NCBI RefSeq assembly: GCF_000807775.2
Contig: NZ_CP047385.1
Span: forward strand, 5,456,001-5,520,000
DNA length: 64,000 nucleotides
DNA from: Pandoraea fibrosis
GTDB lineage: Bacteria > Pseudomonadota > Gammaproteobacteria > Burkholderiales > Burkholderiaceae
Direction: 5' to 3'
A model generated the notes under the pieces. The model did not search any database. It was not told the DNA's origin and was given only the letters and a program-made list of their open reading frames with translations. Positions 26,370 through 36,321 of the stretch are shown piece by piece (positions within the stretch are counted from its first letter, which is position 1; each line of letters opens with the position of its first letter). The translations under genes were made by a program, and so were the position numbers.

Positions 26370-26768
26370 TCAGGCCCCCGTCTTTTCCATTTTCTCGAAG
26401 ATCTTGCCCAGCTTTTCATCCAGGGTCGCGGCCGTGAACGGCTTGACCACGTAACCGCTCGCCCCTGCCTGGGCAGCGGCGATGATGTTTTCCTTCTTCG
26501 CTTCGGCCGTCACCATCAGCACCGGCAGCTTCGAGAGGTTCGGATCGGCACGAATCTGCTGGAGCATGGTCAGGCCGTCCATGTTCGGCATGTTCCAGTC
26601 CGACACCACGAATTCGAAGCTACCGCCGCGCAGCTTGGCCAGCGCCGCCAGACCGTCTTCCGCTTCGTCGACATTGGAGAAGCCCAACTCCTTGAGCAGG
26701 TTTCGCACAATGCGGCGCATCGTCGGAAAATCGTCGACGACCAGGAATTTCATGTTCTTGTCTACCAT
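26370..26768 (-). CDS. cheY: Chemotaxis response regulator CheY
   Basis: 132-aa single receiver domain that carries the signal from CheA to FliM. Phospho-acceptor D57 (VSDWNMP), acidic pair VDD (11-13), and the conserved Thr/Lys ([13 protein letters not shown]) are in place. ATG 26768 is preferred over 26771 because the GGAG site would sit only two bases before the latter; the longer frame from 26834 is unlikely. An inverted repeat at 26784-26806 lies just upstream of the ribosome binding site. Confidence 0.97.
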   Translation of the reverse strand: MVDKNMKFLVVDDFPTMRRIVRNLLKELGFSNVDEAEDGLAALAKLRGGSFEFVVSDWNMPNMDGLTMLQQIRADPNLSKLPVLMVTAEAKKENIIAAAQAGASGYVVKPFTAATLDEKLGKIFEKMEKTGA

Positions 26769-26783
26769 CATTACTCCAATTCG

Positions 26784-26806
26784 GCCGGCACCCCTCGGGG
26801 GCCGGC
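26784..26806. repeat. Hairpin between cheB and cheY
   Basis: GCCGGC-A-CCCC and GGGG-GCCGGC arms with one bulged A and a two-base centre. It sits between the cheB stop and the cheY ribosome binding site in a 134-base gap. It may limit read-through or act as an RNA-processing stop; no T run follows. Confidence 0.4.
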
Positions 26807-26902
26807 GATATTCATGGGCAAATTCCGCCGTCACTCAGTGCCCAGAGTGTGTCCGCAAATCGTGACGAACGATACGGCGAAAAAACGCCAAAAAGCGCTT
26901 TA

Positions 26903-27982
26903 CTATACCCGTTGGGTGCGTTCGCCAAATTTCGCGACCTGATGCAGCACTTTGCGGGCCATCTCGTGCAGCGGCACCACTTCTTCCGCGCCACCCATCG
27001 CAATGGCCTCGCGCGGCATGCCGAATACGATACAGCTCGCTTCGTCCTGCGCGAAGGTGTACGCGCCGGCCCGGCGCATCTCCACGAGACCGGCGGCACC
27101 GTCGCGCCCCATGCCCGTGAGAATCACCCCGATTGCGTTACGTCCCGCATGGACCGCTGCGGAGCGAAACAATACATCGACCGACGGCCGATGTCGATTC
27201 ACCGGCGGCGCCGGGTCGAGCAAGGCGACATAGTTCGCACCGCTTCGCGAGAGCTGCAAGTGCGTGTCGCCGCCCGGCGCGATGTACGCGTGCCCCGGCA
27301 ACACCCGCTCCCCATGCTCGGCTTCCTTCACCGTGATGCGGCACAGCCCGTTCAGGCGCTGCGCGAACGACTTGGTGAAGCCCGCCGGCATATGCTGGGT
27401 GATCAGAATCGCCGGCGCATCCGGCGGCATCGGCACCAGTACCTCGCGAATCGCTTCGGTTCCGCCAGTCGACGCGCCAATGATGATCAGCTTTTCCGTC
27501 GACACGAGCGGGTTGCGCAGCATCGGCGCCGCTTCGACCGGCACCGGCACCGCGCTCTTGGGCGGAGCGCTCCGTACCCGGGCGCGGGCGGCGGCCCGAA
27601 TCTTGTCGGCGATCATCTCGCCGTATTCGAGCATGCCGTCGCGAATGCCCAGCCGCGGCTTGGTCACGAAGTCCACCGCGCCGAGTTCGAGCGCACGCAG
27701 CGTGACTTCCGAGCCGCGCTCGGTCAGCGACGACACCATCAACACCGGCATCGGACGCAGGCGCATGAGCTTCTCGAGGAAGTCCAGCCCGTCCATGCGC
27801 GGCATTTCGACGTCGAGCGTGAGCACGTCCGGATTGAACTGCTTGATCAGGTCGCGCGCCACGAGCGGATCGGGGGCGGTCGCCACAACGGTCATGTCCG
27901 GTTGCGCATTGATGATCTCCGTCATCAAGCTGCGCACGAGTGCGGAATCGTCCACGCACAGGACTTTGATTGGTTCGCTCAA
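26903..27982 (-). CDS. cheB: Chemoreceptor methylesterase/deamidase CheB (TTG start)
   Basis: 359-aa two-domain enzyme that removes methyl groups from, and deamidates, chemoreceptors when phosphorylated by CheA. The receiver domain has D57 (LTLDVEMP) and the linker runs about 130-160. The esterase domain has the catalytic Ser in [10 protein letters not shown], His in TQHMP and Asp in TGMGRDG. The start is TTG at 27982, just after a GGAGGAGG site and overlapping the cheD stop by four bases. Confidence 0.96.
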   Translation of the reverse strand: MSEPIKVLCVDDSALVRSLMTEIINAQPDMTVVATAPDPLVARDLIKQFNPDVLTLDVEMPRMDGLDFLEKLMRLRPMPVLMVSSLTERGSEVTLRALELGAVDFVTKPRLGIRDGMLEYGEMIADKIRAAARARVRSAPPKSAVPVPVEAAPMLRNPLVSTEKLIIIGASTGGTEAIREVLVPMPPDAPAILITQHMPAGFTKSFAQRLNGLCRITVKEAEHGERVLPGHAYIAPGGDTHLQLSRSGANYVALLDPAPPVNRHRPSVDVLFRSAAVHAGRNAIGVILTGMGRDGAAGLVEMRRAGAYTFAQDEASCIVFGMPREAIAMGGAEEVVPLHEMARKVLHQVAKFGERTQRV

Positions 27983-28653
27983 GCCTCCTCCATTTGTCGG
28001 TTGTCAGGCCCCGGCCGAGGCTTGGCATTTCTGGCCGGTGGCGCAAAAAGTTCTACGGAGCCCCGTACTTCGCGTGCGCGCAAACGTTGCGCGTACGCCT
28101 GTTCGCGCTGAACGATGGCCGGATCGCCCCGGTCGCCCAGCTTCTTGACCATCACCCGGCCGGTACGCGGCAAAAAACACACCTTGCGCGGATGCGGTCC
28201 GAGCAGATCCTGCGCGGTCACGCGAATCTGCTCCATCTCGAGATAGCGCAACACGAAATTCGCATTGCGATCGCCGATATTCAATGTGGTCATGCCGGCC
28301 AGCACTGCGCCGCCGCCGAAGACTTTCGCCTCGAGCCGTTCGCGCCTGGCGCCAAGCTTGATCAACTCGTTGATGAGCATTTCCATGGCATACGCGCCGT
28401 AGCGCATGGACGCCGAGAGTATCCGATCGCGCTCGCTCTCGCCATCGTCCGGCAGCATGAAATGATTCATGCCGCCAATGCCGGTGACGCTGTCGCGCAC
28501 ACACGCCGCCACACACGAGCCCAGTACCGTCACGAGCATGATGTCCTCGGTCGTGACGTAATACTCCGACGGCAGCAACTTCACCGCCTGCGTGTTGAAC
28601 GCATTGTCGAAGTAATGGTTGGTCGCGAGGGCTTCGGCCAATGGCTGGGACAT
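27979..28653 (-). CDS. cheD: Chemoreceptor glutamine deamidase CheD
   Basis: 224-aa deamidase acting on receptor glutamines. The catalytic Cys is in [11 protein letters not shown] (C47) and the His in GMNHFMLP (H64). The ATG at 28653, one base from the cheR stop, is preferred to the longer frame whose extra residues would overlap cheR. A basic Pro-rich C-terminal tail (about 185-224) extends beyond the usual domain. Confidence 0.95.
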   Translation of the reverse strand: MSQPLAEALATNHYFDNAFNTQAVKLLPSEYYVTTEDIMLVTVLGSCVAACVRDSVTGIGGMNHFMLPDDGESERDRILSASMRYGAYAMEMLINELIKLGARRERLEAKVFGGGAVLAGMTTLNIGDRNANFVLRYLEMEQIRVTAQDLLGPHPRKVCFLPRTGRVMVKKLGDRGDPAIVQREQAYAQRLRAREVRGSVELFAPPARNAKPRPGPDNRQMEEA

Positions 28654-28654
28654 A

Positions 28655-29605
28655 TCAGGCTCCCCGTGCACTCGTGCCGGCCAGTTCGTAGACCGTCTGC
28701 CCACGCAGTCGGAACGCCCGGCTCACATAGGTGAAGTTCTCGGAATGCCCGGCGAAGAGCAACCCGTCCGGCTTGAGCAAGGGCACGAAGCGCTCGAGAA
28801 TGCGCGCCTGCGTGGCCTTGTCGAAATAGATCATCACGTTGCGGCAGAAGATGACGTCGAACGGGCCGCCGATCTGCCACGACGGCGCCAGCAGATTGAG
28901 CGGCGCGAACGTCACCAGTTGCTGCAACTCCGGGCGCACCTTGATCTTGCCCGCGTTTGCGCCCGTGCCTCGCAGGAAGTGGCGGCGCAACTGCTCTTGC
29001 GTGAGCTTGCCGGTCTGCTCGCCGTTGTAGACGGCAGCCGAGGCGCGCGCGAGTACCTGCGTGTCGACATCGGTGGCCAGCACGCTCGCGTTGGGGCGCG
29101 AGCCGAGCGTGTCGACGAGCGTCATCGCGATCGAATACGGCTCTTCTCCGGTCGACGCGGCGCAGCACCACACCGAGATCGGCTTGGCGCGCTGACGCAC
29201 GAAGTCGGCAAGCAGCGGGAAGTGATGCGACTCGCGGAAGAACGACGTGAGGTTCGTCGTCAGCGCGTTGGTGAACGCCTCCCACTCGCTGTCGCCCGTG
29301 TCGGCCTCGAGCATGTCGAGGTATTCGGTGAAGCTGGTCATGCCGAGCGCGCGCAAACGCCGCGCGATACGGCTGTACACCATCTCGCGCTTGTGTTCGG
29401 CCAACGCGATCCCGGCACGCTGATAGATCAGGTTCCGGATGCGGCCGAAATCGGCCAGCGAGAAGGCGAAGTCGCGCTCGCCCGACAGGGCGGCACCGCT
29501 GGCGCGCGCGAAATCCGCGCTGCGCGAGCTGCCGTCACCGTCCGCGCCGCCGTTGCCGGCGGCACCACGGCGCGAGAGCTGCGAGGTATTGCGCGAATCA
29601 GTCAT
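28655..29605 (-). CDS. cheR: Chemoreceptor methyltransferase CheR
   Basis: 316-aa SAM-dependent glutamate methyltransferase. After a Gly/Ser-rich N-terminal tail (about 1-45) comes the helical N domain ([16 protein letters not shown]...). The catalytic domain has [13 protein letters not shown] for SAM binding and [14 protein letters not shown]. Its beta-subdomain should dock on the xWxxF tails of the two receptors nearby. It lies directly downstream of the receptors and before cheD. Confidence 0.97.
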   Translation of the reverse strand: MTDSRNTSQLSRRGAAGNGGADGDGSSRSADFARASGAALSGERDFAFSLADFGRIRNLIYQRAGIALAEHKREMVYSRIARRLRALGMTSFTEYLDMLEADTGDSEWEAFTNALTTNLTSFFRESHHFPLLADFVRQRAKPISVWCCAASTGEEPYSIAMTLVDTLGSRPNASVLATDVDTQVLARASAAVYNGEQTGKLTQEQLRRHFLRGTGANAGKIKVRPELQQLVTFAPLNLLAPSWQIGGPFDVIFCRNVMIYFDKATQARILERFVPLLKPDGLLFAGHSENFTYVSRAFRLRGQTVYELAGTSARGA

Positions 29606-29665
29606 GGTTTCTCACTTTGCTACGGCGTCGGTTGCGCTACGTTGTGCTCACTGCGGCGTTCAGAC

Positions 29666-31291
29666 TCATGCCGCGCGCGCCAACGGCTTCGGCGTCGCTT
29701 CCCGGCGCGTAGCACTCATCGCGTGCACGCTCGCCCCGCCTGCGCCGTTCGTCTGGAACACCGACACGGCTTCACGCAGGTCATGCGCCTGCGACTCCAG
29801 TGCGCCGGCCGCCGCCGCAGCCTCTTCCACGAGCGCCGCGTTCTGTTGCGTCACCTCGTCCATTTGCGCTACGGCGCGGTTGACTTGCTCGATGCCGCCC
29901 GACTGTTCGGCCGATGCCGCCGAGATCTCGCCCATGATGTCGGTCACGCGTTTGACCGCCTGCACGATCTCGCCCATGGTCTGGCGCTGCTGCGCCACGA
30001 GCGTCGTGCCGTCCTGAACACGACGCGCCGAGTCTTCGATCAGCGCCTTGATTTCCTTGGCGGCCGCCGCGCTGCGTTGCGCCAGCGTGCGCACTTCACC
30101 GGCCACGACGGCAAAGCCGCGGCCTTGCTCGCCCGCACGCGCGGCTTCCACCGCTGCGTTCAACGCGAGGATGTTGGTCTGGAACGCAATGCCGTCGATC
30201 ACGCCGATGATGTCGACGATCTTGCTCGAGCTGGCCGAAATGCCGTCCATCGTTTCGCCAACCTGTCCGGAGACTTCACCACCACGCGTGGCGATCTCCG
30301 AGGCGTTCACGGCAAGCTGGCTGGCCTGACGCGCGTTATCTGCGTTCTGCTTGACCGTCGCCGTGAGCTGCTCCATGGAAGAAGCCGTCTCTTCAAGCGA
30401 TGCCGCCTGCTGTTCGGTACGCGCCGACAGGTCGGTGTTGCCTGCGGCGATTTCATGCGCGGCGGTCGTGATCGACTCGGTGCCCTGACGAATCTGTCCG
30501 ATGGTCTCGGCGAGCGTTTGCTGCATGCGCTGCATGGCGTAGACCAGACTGCTGGTGTCGCCCGGCGCCACGTTGACGTGACCGTGCAGATCGCCGCTGG
30601 CGATGCGTTGTGCGATCTCGGCCGCGTACTCCGGCTCGCCGCCGAGACTGCGTTGCACGTTGCGAATGATCGCAACCATCGCGGTCGTGACAATCGCACC
30701 GATGACGAGCAGTGCAATGCCGAAGCGCACCAACGTGCTGTAGAACGCTTCGTCGATGTCCTGCACGTACACGCCGCTCATCATGCCCCAATCCCAGGGC
30801 GCGAAATACTTCACGAACGAGAGCTTGGCCAGACGTTGATCGCTGCCGGCCACCCGGCCGTAATAGTCGACGAAGCCGGCCCCTTTGTCCTTGGCCACGC
30901 GAGCCATCTCGACATAGAGCAGCTTGCCGTTCGAGTCCTTGTAGGTGGAGACGTCCTTGTTCACCAGATCGGCGAGCGTCGGATGCATGAGGACGGTCGG
31001 CTTCGTGTCGAAGATGACCACATAGCCACTGTCGCCGTAGCGCATGCTTTTCAGGCGAGCCATCGCCTGCTGCTTTGCCTCATCGACGGTGATCTTGCCC
31101 GCCGTTGCCTGCGCCGCGTAATCGCGCACGATCCCGTCTGCGGTGGTGACGACGTTCTCGACCGCCGAGCGCCGCTCCGACATCATCGTGCCGCGTTCAT
31201 GCCAGGCAGCCCAGCCGCCGAGAATCAAAAGCCCTAGCCACATCAGCGCGAGCGCGGACCAGAGTTTTGCTTTGAGACTCAACTGCATCAT
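29666..31291 (-). CDS. Methyl-accepting chemotaxis protein with sCache domain
   Basis: 541-aa receptor. It has one membrane helix near the N-terminus (about 10-30), a periplasmic single Cache domain (about 35-180; [40 protein letters not shown]), a second helix (about 190-212), HAMP, and the cytoplasmic signalling hairpin with the invariant tip ([16 protein letters not shown]). The ATG at 31291 follows GGAGGG. Unlike its two upstream neighbours it ends ...[10 protein letters not shown] and has no xWxxF tether, so it probably depends on neighbours for methylation. The ligand is unknown. Confidence 0.93.
   Translation of the reverse strand: MMQLSLKAKLWSALALMWLGLLILGGWAAWHERGTMMSERRSAVENVVTTADGIVRDYAAQATAGKITVDEAKQQAMARLKSMRYGDSGYVVIFDTKPTVLMHPTLADLVNKDVSTYKDSNGKLLYVEMARVAKDKGAGFVDYYGRVAGSDQRLAKLSFVKYFAPWDWGMMSGVYVQDIDEAFYSTLVRFGIALLVIGAIVTTAMVAIIRNVQRSLGGEPEYAAEIAQRIASGDLHGHVNVAPGDTSSLVYAMQRMQQTLAETIGQIRQGTESITTAAHEIAAGNTDLSARTEQQAASLEETASSMEQLTATVKQNADNARQASQLAVNASEIATRGGEVSGQVGETMDGISASSSKIVDIIGVIDGIAFQTNILALNAAVEAARAGEQGRGFAVVAGEVRTLAQRSAAAAKEIKALIEDSARRVQDGTTLVAQQRQTMGEIVQAVKRVTDIMGEISAASAEQSGGIEQVNRAVAQMDEVTQQNAALVEEAAAAAGALESQAHDLREAVSVFQTNGAGGASVHAMSATRREATPKPLARAA
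29808..30451 (-). repeat. Near-identical MCP signalling-domain segment, copy 1 of 3
   Basis: About 640 bases encoding the methylation helices and tip are highly similar at DNA level to 31756-32401 and 33717-34360, including long runs without a difference around 29930-29990, 31880-31940 and 33840-33890. It is consistent with receptor duplication plus gene conversion. Confidence 0.8.
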
Positions 31292-31372
31292 GATGTGACC
31301 CTCCACCTGCTGCACGTCGCGGCGTCATGCACGCGACGGCTTTTTGTCTTACCGATTGTTGCCACTTGCCGA

Positions 31373-31418
31373 CACGCGTCTTCCGGGGTGCGGTTCGTCA
31401 ATCCCCGGGGGACGCGTG
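31373..31418. repeat. 16-base inverted repeat between two MCP genes
   Basis: Arms CACGCGTCTTCCGGGG (31373-31388) and CCCCGGGGGACGCGTG (31403-31418) pair except for two central positions (T/G, which can wobble in plus-strand RNA); loop 14 bases. It lies 52 bases downstream of the Tar-like MCP stop and 82 bases before the next start codon. There is no T run, so an mRNA-stability or Rho-linked element is as likely as a terminator. Confidence 0.55.
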
Positions 31419-31469
31419 CATCGTTCCAGTAGGTTTACCGTGCTGTCCTGACGCTCGCGTTACGTGCGA

Positions 31470-33236
31470 TCAGAAGGTTTCCCAATCGCCGCTTGCGTCG
31501 TCCGTGCCGGTGCGGGCGCTGGCCGCCGGGGCGGCAGCCGCCGGTGCCGGCTTGCGCAGCGGTGCCGATGCGGTCTTTACCGCCGGTGCCGCAGCGGCAG
31601 CGGGTGCCGCCACCTTCTTCTTCACTGCCGGACGAGCCGCCGGCGGCAGCGCCGCCAGTGCCGGGCCGGCGTGACTGGCCACCGCCTGGCTGGCATCCAG
31701 ACGGAATACCGAGACGACCGACTTCAGGCGGTTGGCCTGCTCTTCCAGCGAGCCGGCAGCGGCCGCCGCTTCTTCCACGAGCGCCGCGTTCTGTTGCGTC
31801 ACTTCGTCCATCTGCGTGATCGCACGGTTGACCTGTTCGATGCCGCTCGACTGTTCGGCCGATGCCGCCGAGATCTCGCCCATGATGTCGGTCACGCGTT
31901 TGACCGCCTGCACGATCTCGCCCATGGTCTGACCTTGTTGGGCCACGAGCGCCGTGCCATCCTGCACGCGACGCGCCGACTCTTCGATCAGCGCCTTGAT
32001 TTCCTTCGCCGCCGCAGCGGAGCGTTGCGCCAGCGTGCGCACTTCACCGGCCACGACGGCAAAGCCACGGCCTTGCTCACCCGCACGCGCCGCTTCCACC
32101 GCTGCGTTCAACGCGAGGATGTTGGTCTGGAACGCGATGCCATCGATCACGCTGATGATGTCGACGATCTTGTTCGAGCTGGCCGAGATGCCGTCCATCG
32201 TTTCGCCAACCTGTCCGGAGACTTCACCGCCGCGCGTGGCGATTTCCGAGGCGTTCACGGCAAGCTGGCTGGCCTGGCGCGCGTTGTCGGCATTCTGGCG
32301 CACGGTCGCCGTGAGTTCCTCCATCGACGACGCCGTCTCTTCCAGCGACGCAGCCTGCTGCTCGGTACGCGCCGACAGGTCGGTGTTGCCTGCGGCGATC
32401 TGCTGCGCCGCCGACGTGATCGACTCGGTGCCCGAGCGCACTTCCGCCACCGTGCGCACCAGGCTTTCCTGCATGTGCTTCACGCCCTTGAACAGGCGTC
32501 CGGTCTCGGTGTCGTTCCACACGTCGATGCGCTGCGTGAGGTCGCCGCCGGCAATCTTCTCGAAATGTTTGATGGCGTCGTCGATCGGGCCGACGATGGC
32601 GCGCGTGAGCGTGATCTGCGTCACGATGCCGACCAGCAGGCCCACGACCAGACCGATGCCGACCATCCACATCACCATCGTGTAACGGCTCTGGGCAGCG
32701 AGGTAGCGCTCTTCGGCGTTCTTGACCTGCAAATCGGCCAGCGCCGTCATCGCTTTCGTGTAATCGCCGAACAGGCGCGGCACGTCCATCACCGTCTTGG
32801 CGTGGAAGTCGGGAATGTCGCCGGATTCGATGGCCTTGAGGGCGGGCAGAATACCGTCGTTGACCACTTTGCCGCGCGCGGCGATCACCGCATCGGCGAC
32901 GCTCTTTTCGCCGTCGCTCATCGGCAACGCCGCGTAGGCCGCCCAGGCGTCGTCGGCCTTTTTGAGGTTATTGCGAACGCTCTCGATGGCCGTCTTGATT
33001 TCGGTCGGATCGGCAATGAATTCGATGCGCGAAAGGGTCACGCGCGCACTCAGTGTCGAGATCGTTGTCTGCGCGAGCGAGCGCGCCGACGCCATGTCGT
33101 TCGAGTAAATCTCCTGCAACGATGCGTTGCTTTGTCGCAGCGAAATGAGACCCACAGCGGCGCCGACAACCAGCAGCACCATGAAGAGTCCTAGCGCCAG
33201 CGTCAGCCGAGCCCGGATGGTGACATTCTTAAACAT
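31470..33236 (-). CDS. Tar/Tsr-type methyl-accepting chemotaxis protein
   Basis: 588-aa receptor with a four-helix-bundle ligand domain (about 32-188) between two membrane helices (about 9-30 and 190-212). HAMP (about 213-265) and the signalling hairpin follow. The C-terminus is an Ala/Pro/Lys-rich flexible linker ending DWETF, the xWxxF tether that binds CheR and CheB in enteric Tar/Tsr. With only one neighbour also tethered, it may be the major adaptation hub here (inference). The ligand cannot be read from the sequence. Confidence 0.95.
   Translation of the reverse strand: MFKNVTIRARLTLALGLFMVLLVVGAAVGLISLRQSNASLQEIYSNDMASARSLAQTTISTLSARVTLSRIEFIADPTEIKTAIESVRNNLKKADDAWAAYAALPMSDGEKSVADAVIAARGKVVNDGILPALKAIESGDIPDFHAKTVMDVPRLFGDYTKAMTALADLQVKNAEERYLAAQSRYTMVMWMVGIGLVVGLLVGIVTQITLTRAIVGPIDDAIKHFEKIAGGDLTQRIDVWNDTETGRLFKGVKHMQESLVRTVAEVRSGTESITSAAQQIAAGNTDLSARTEQQAASLEETASSMEELTATVRQNADNARQASQLAVNASEIATRGGEVSGQVGETMDGISASSNKIVDIISVIDGIAFQTNILALNAAVEAARAGEQGRGFAVVAGEVRTLAQRSAAAAKEIKALIEESARRVQDGTALVAQQGQTMGEIVQAVKRVTDIMGEISAASAEQSSGIEQVNRAITQMDEVTQQNAALVEEAAAAAGSLEEQANRLKSVVSVFRLDASQAVASHAGPALAALPPAARPAVKKKVAAPAAAAAPAVKTASAPLRKPAPAAAAPAASARTGTDDASGDWETF
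31756..32401 (-). repeat. Near-identical MCP signalling-domain segment, copy 2 of 3
   Basis: Second copy of the shared segment, inside the Tar-like receptor. The start-to-start offset is about 1.95 kb from both neighbours. Differences from copy 1 are mostly silent or conservative. Confidence 0.8.
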
Positions 33237-33258
33237 AACGACCTCTACCCCGTGAAGA

Positions 33259-33273
33259 CCGGCCCATGGCCGG
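33259..33273. repeat. Short perfect hairpin before the Tar-like MCP
   Basis: CCGGCC-CAT-GGCCGG, six-base perfect arms, in the 62-base gap between the Aer-like receptor and the Tar-like receptor, some 10-20 bases before the ribosome binding region of the latter. It may affect translation of the downstream receptor. Confidence 0.4.
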
Positions 33274-33298
33274 CGTACCCATCTGAATCATCGAAACG

Positions 33299-35665
33299 TC
33301 AAAACTCTTCCCAGTCACCCGGATCGCTCGACTTCGCCGTCGACGTTGTCTGCGTCGATCCGCCTGCCGATCCTGCCGCCGGCGCCTTGCCCCGTCGTGC
33401 TGCCAGTTGCAGCACCTGGGCGTCTTCCTGTGTGCTCGCGATGGCGGGTGCCGCCGGTGCGGGCGATTGCGGACGGCGCGTGAGAGCACGCATTGCGCCC
33501 CCGCCAGCACTGGCGCGTGCCGGTGCCGCGCCGGCTGCCGACGCGGTAGCTGACACTGCCGGTGCCGCCCCGCCCGAGCGCCGCACGGTAGACGCCGTGC
33601 GTTGCATTGCGGCACTGGGCGCCCCGGCAACCCCTGCAACCTTGACGCTATCGCCGACGCGGAACACGGAAACGGCATCGCGCAGGCGATGCGCCTGGTC
33701 TTCGAGCGAGCCGGCGGCGGCCGCCGCTTCTTCCACGAGCGCCGCGTTCTGCTGCGTGACCTCGTCCATCTGCGTCACGGCACGGTTGACCTGTTCGATG
33801 CCGCTCGACTGTTCTGCCGACGCCGCCGAGATCTCGCCCATGATGTCGGTCACGCGTTTGACCGCCTGCACGATCTCGTCCATGGTCTGACCGGCCTGCG
33901 CCACGAGCGCCGAGCCGTTTTCCACACGCCCGACCGAGTCCTCGATCAGCACCTTGATTTCCTTCGCCGCTGCGGCACTGCGTTGCGCCAGCGTGCGCAC
34001 TTCGCCCGCCACGACGGCAAAGCCACGGCCTTGCTCGCCCGCGCGGGCCGCTTCCACGGCGGCGTTCAGCGCGAGAATGTTGGTCTGGAACGCAATGCCT
34101 TCGATCACGCTGATGATGTCGACGATCTTGTGCGAGCTTGTCGAGATGCCGTCCATCGTGTCGACCACGTTGCCGACCACCTGACCGCCGCGCGCCGCAA
34201 TTTCCGACGCGTTCACCGCCATCGCGCTCGCCTGCCGGGCGTTGTCCGCGTTCTGCTTGACCGTAGCCGTCAGTTGTTCCATCGACGAAGCGGTCTGCTC
34301 CAGCGACGCGGCCTGTTGCTCCGTGCGGGCCGACAGATCGGTGTTGCCTGCGGCGATTTCACGCGAGGCCACGTTGATCGATTCGATCCCTTCGCGCACG
34401 TCGGAGACGATCGACAGCAGGCTGTTCTTCATCACCGTGAGGCCGAACAGCAACTGTCCGATCTCGTCGCGCCCCGTGCTTTGCGCCGTGCCGGTCAGAT
34501 CGCCCGCCGCGATCTGCTTGGACATCGACAGCGCAACGCGCAGCGGATGGTTGATCGCCCGGCGCAGAATGCTGCCAAGGACGAACAGCACAACAATGCC
34601 GCCGAGCACCGCCACGATCGTGGCGCCGCGCACGAGCGTGTGTTCCTTTTGTGCCTGCTGGTACAAATCGGTCGCCTGCGTGAGTTCGAGCCGCGTGAGC
34701 ACATTCAGCTCGTCGCGCATCGGACCGTAGGCAGGCTTCACCTTCTCGAGATACGTCTGTTGTGCGCCTTCCGCCGAGCCGACCTTGAGCATCTCGACCG
34801 TCTGTTGCAAACCGTCGGTCGTGAAGCGCTGGCGAATCACGTTGAAGCGTTCCGCCTGCGCCTGCGTCGCCGGATCGACCGACTTCATGTACGCCGCCCA
34901 CTGGCGATTGATCTCATCGAGGCTGCCCGCGATTTCATCGCCCGCGCGCTTCATTGCGTCGAGGTTCGGGCTGCCCACCGCTTCGGCCACGAGCAGCACA
35001 TCGCGGTCGAGCTTCTGCCCGATCACGCCCAGCGTGCTGACCGGCACCATGCCGTTCTGATACACCCGCAACAGCTTCTGATTGCTGCTCGACACGCCCC
35101 ACAAGCCCAGCCCGCCGACCACGGCCAGCAGGATCGCGCCGAGCACGATGATGCCGCTCAGCCGCGCGCGCAGCGTGTCGAGCCGGACCTTGCGCGCCAG
35201 CGCCGCGATGCCGCCACGCTCGACCTGACCGCCGCGAATGCGCAGATTGCCCGCCTGTCCGTTGCGAAAGCGTGCGTAGATGTCTTCCGCTTGCGTCACA
35301 GCCCCCGAAGCCGGACGCACGCGCACCGACGTGTAGCCCACCACCGCGCCGTTTTCCAGCGTCGGCGTCACCGTTGCCAGCACCCAGTAGTAGTCGCCGT
35401 TCTTGCGACGATTCTTGACCAGCCCGGTCCACGTATCGCCGCGCTGGATCGTCTCCCACAGATCGCCGAACGCCTCCGACGGCATGTCCGGATGGCGCAC
35501 GATGTTGTGCGGCGCGCCCAGCAGTTCCTCACGCGAATAGCCACTCACCTCGACGAAGGCGGGATTGGCATACGTGATCCGCCCCTTGAGATCCGTCCGT
35601 GAGATCAGGTACTGATGCTCGCCGATGACGAATTCGTTCTGGGTGACGGGCTGGTTATCGCGCAC
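33299..35665 (-). CDS. PAS-containing (Aer-like) chemoreceptor with periplasmic four-helix domain
   Basis: 788-aa receptor. An N-terminal PAS domain of the Aer type (about 15-120; NPAFVEVSGYSREELLGAPHNIVRHPDMP split as GYSREELLGAPHNIVRHPDM, then GLVKNRRKNGDYYWV) is typical of redox/energy taxis receptors that bind FAD. It is followed by a membrane helix (about 185-207), a four-helix-bundle domain (about 210-345) that enteric Aer lacks, a second helix (about 350-372), HAMP and the signalling hairpin. The Ala/Pro-rich tail ends DWEEF, a CheR/CheB tether. The GTG start at 35665 has GGAG nine bases upstream. It may sense both redox state and an external ligand (inference). Confidence 0.93.
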   Translation of the reverse strand: MRDNQPVTQNEFVIGEHQYLISRTDLKGRITYANPAFVEVSGYSREELLGAPHNIVRHPDMPSEAFGDLWETIQRGDTWTGLVKNRRKNGDYYWVLATVTPTLENGAVVGYTSVRVRPASGAVTQAEDIYARFRNGQAGNLRIRGGQVERGGIAALARKVRLDTLRARLSGIIVLGAILLAVVGGLGLWGVSSSNQKLLRVYQNGMVPVSTLGVIGQKLDRDVLLVAEAVGSPNLDAMKRAGDEIAGSLDEINRQWAAYMKSVDPATQAQAERFNVIRQRFTTDGLQQTVEMLKVGSAEGAQQTYLEKVKPAYGPMRDELNVLTRLELTQATDLYQQAQKEHTLVRGATIVAVLGGIVVLFVLGSILRRAINHPLRVALSMSKQIAAGDLTGTAQSTGRDEIGQLLFGLTVMKNSLLSIVSDVREGIESINVASREIAAGNTDLSARTEQQAASLEQTASSMEQLTATVKQNADNARQASAMAVNASEIAARGGQVVGNVVDTMDGISTSSHKIVDIISVIEGIAFQTNILALNAAVEAARAGEQGRGFAVVAGEVRTLAQRSAAAAKEIKVLIEDSVGRVENGSALVAQAGQTMDEIVQAVKRVTDIMGEISAASAEQSSGIEQVNRAVTQMDEVTQQNAALVEEAAAAAGSLEDQAHRLRDAVSVFRVGDSVKVAGVAGAPSAAMQRTASTVRRSGGAAPAVSATASAAGAAPARASAGGGAMRALTRRPQSPAPAAPAIASTQEDAQVLQLAARRGKAPAAGSAGGSTQTTSTAKSSDPGDWEEF
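33717..34360 (-). repeat. Near-identical MCP signalling-domain segment, copy 3 of 3
   Basis: Third copy, inside the Aer-like receptor. It is somewhat more diverged than copies 1 and 2 around the methylation helix at 34140-34240 (QVVGNVVDTMDG in place of [12 protein letters not shown]). Confidence 0.75.
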
Positions 35666-35788
35666 GTGCTCGGTCTCCGTGGACTGTGGTGGATGGGTTA
35701 TGGTCTGTGGGGTGAGGCTGCGGGTGTCTCGGCCCGCCGTTCACATCAGCGCTATCGGTCCTGTGTTTGGCGTCCCGTCTGCGCTCAC

Positions 35789-36304
35789 TCAGCTCGCCAG
35801 ACGCTCGATGAGCGCCATGTCGTCGCTGGTCATGAGCTTCTCGATATCCATCAGGATCAGCATGCGGCCCTCGACCGTGCCCAGACCCGTGATGTACTCG
35901 GTCGCCAGTTGTGCGCCGAACTCCGGTGCCGGCTTGATTTCGCCACGTGCGAGCGTGAGCACGTCGGACACGCCGTCGACCACCATGCCGACCACGCGAC
36001 CTGCCACGTTCAGAATGATCACGACCGTCTGCGTGTCGTACTCGACGCGGCCCAGACGGAACTTGATGCGCATGTCCACGATCGGCACGATGATGCCGCG
36101 CAGGTTGATCACGCCCTTGATGAAGTCCGGCGCGTTGGCGATGCGGGTGACGGCGTCGTAACCGCGAATCTCCTGCACCTTCAGGATGTCGATACCGTAT
36201 TCCTCTTCACCGAGCGTGAAGACCAGAAATTCCTGACCGTCGCCATCGGTCTGCATGGCGCCGCCCTGGCGCGACACGGCATGCTCTTGCGAAAGGTTGT
36301 CCAT
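35789..36304 (-). CDS. cheW: Chemotaxis coupling protein CheW
   Basis: 171-aa adaptor joining CheA to the receptor tips. One CheW/SH3-like domain spans about 25-165: [54 protein letters not shown]. The N-terminal 20 residues are an extension; an internal Met at 17 could also start. It lies 17 bases after cheA and 123 bases before the Aer-like receptor. Confidence 0.97.
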   Translation of the reverse strand: MDNLSQEHAVSRQGGAMQTDGDGQEFLVFTLGEEEYGIDILKVQEIRGYDAVTRIANAPDFIKGVINLRGIIVPIVDMRIKFRLGRVEYDTQTVVIILNVAGRVVGMVVDGVSDVLTLARGEIKPAPEFGAQLATEYITGLGTVEGRMLILMDIEKLMTSDDMALIERLAS

Positions 36305-36321
36305 CTAACGCGTCTCCGACT

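Noticed and set aside
28619..31237. Very long plus-strand open frame (over 800 codons) across cheR and a receptor
   Set aside because: Arg/His-rich composition typical of antisense frames of high-GC genes; the minus strand encodes clear CheR and receptor proteins.
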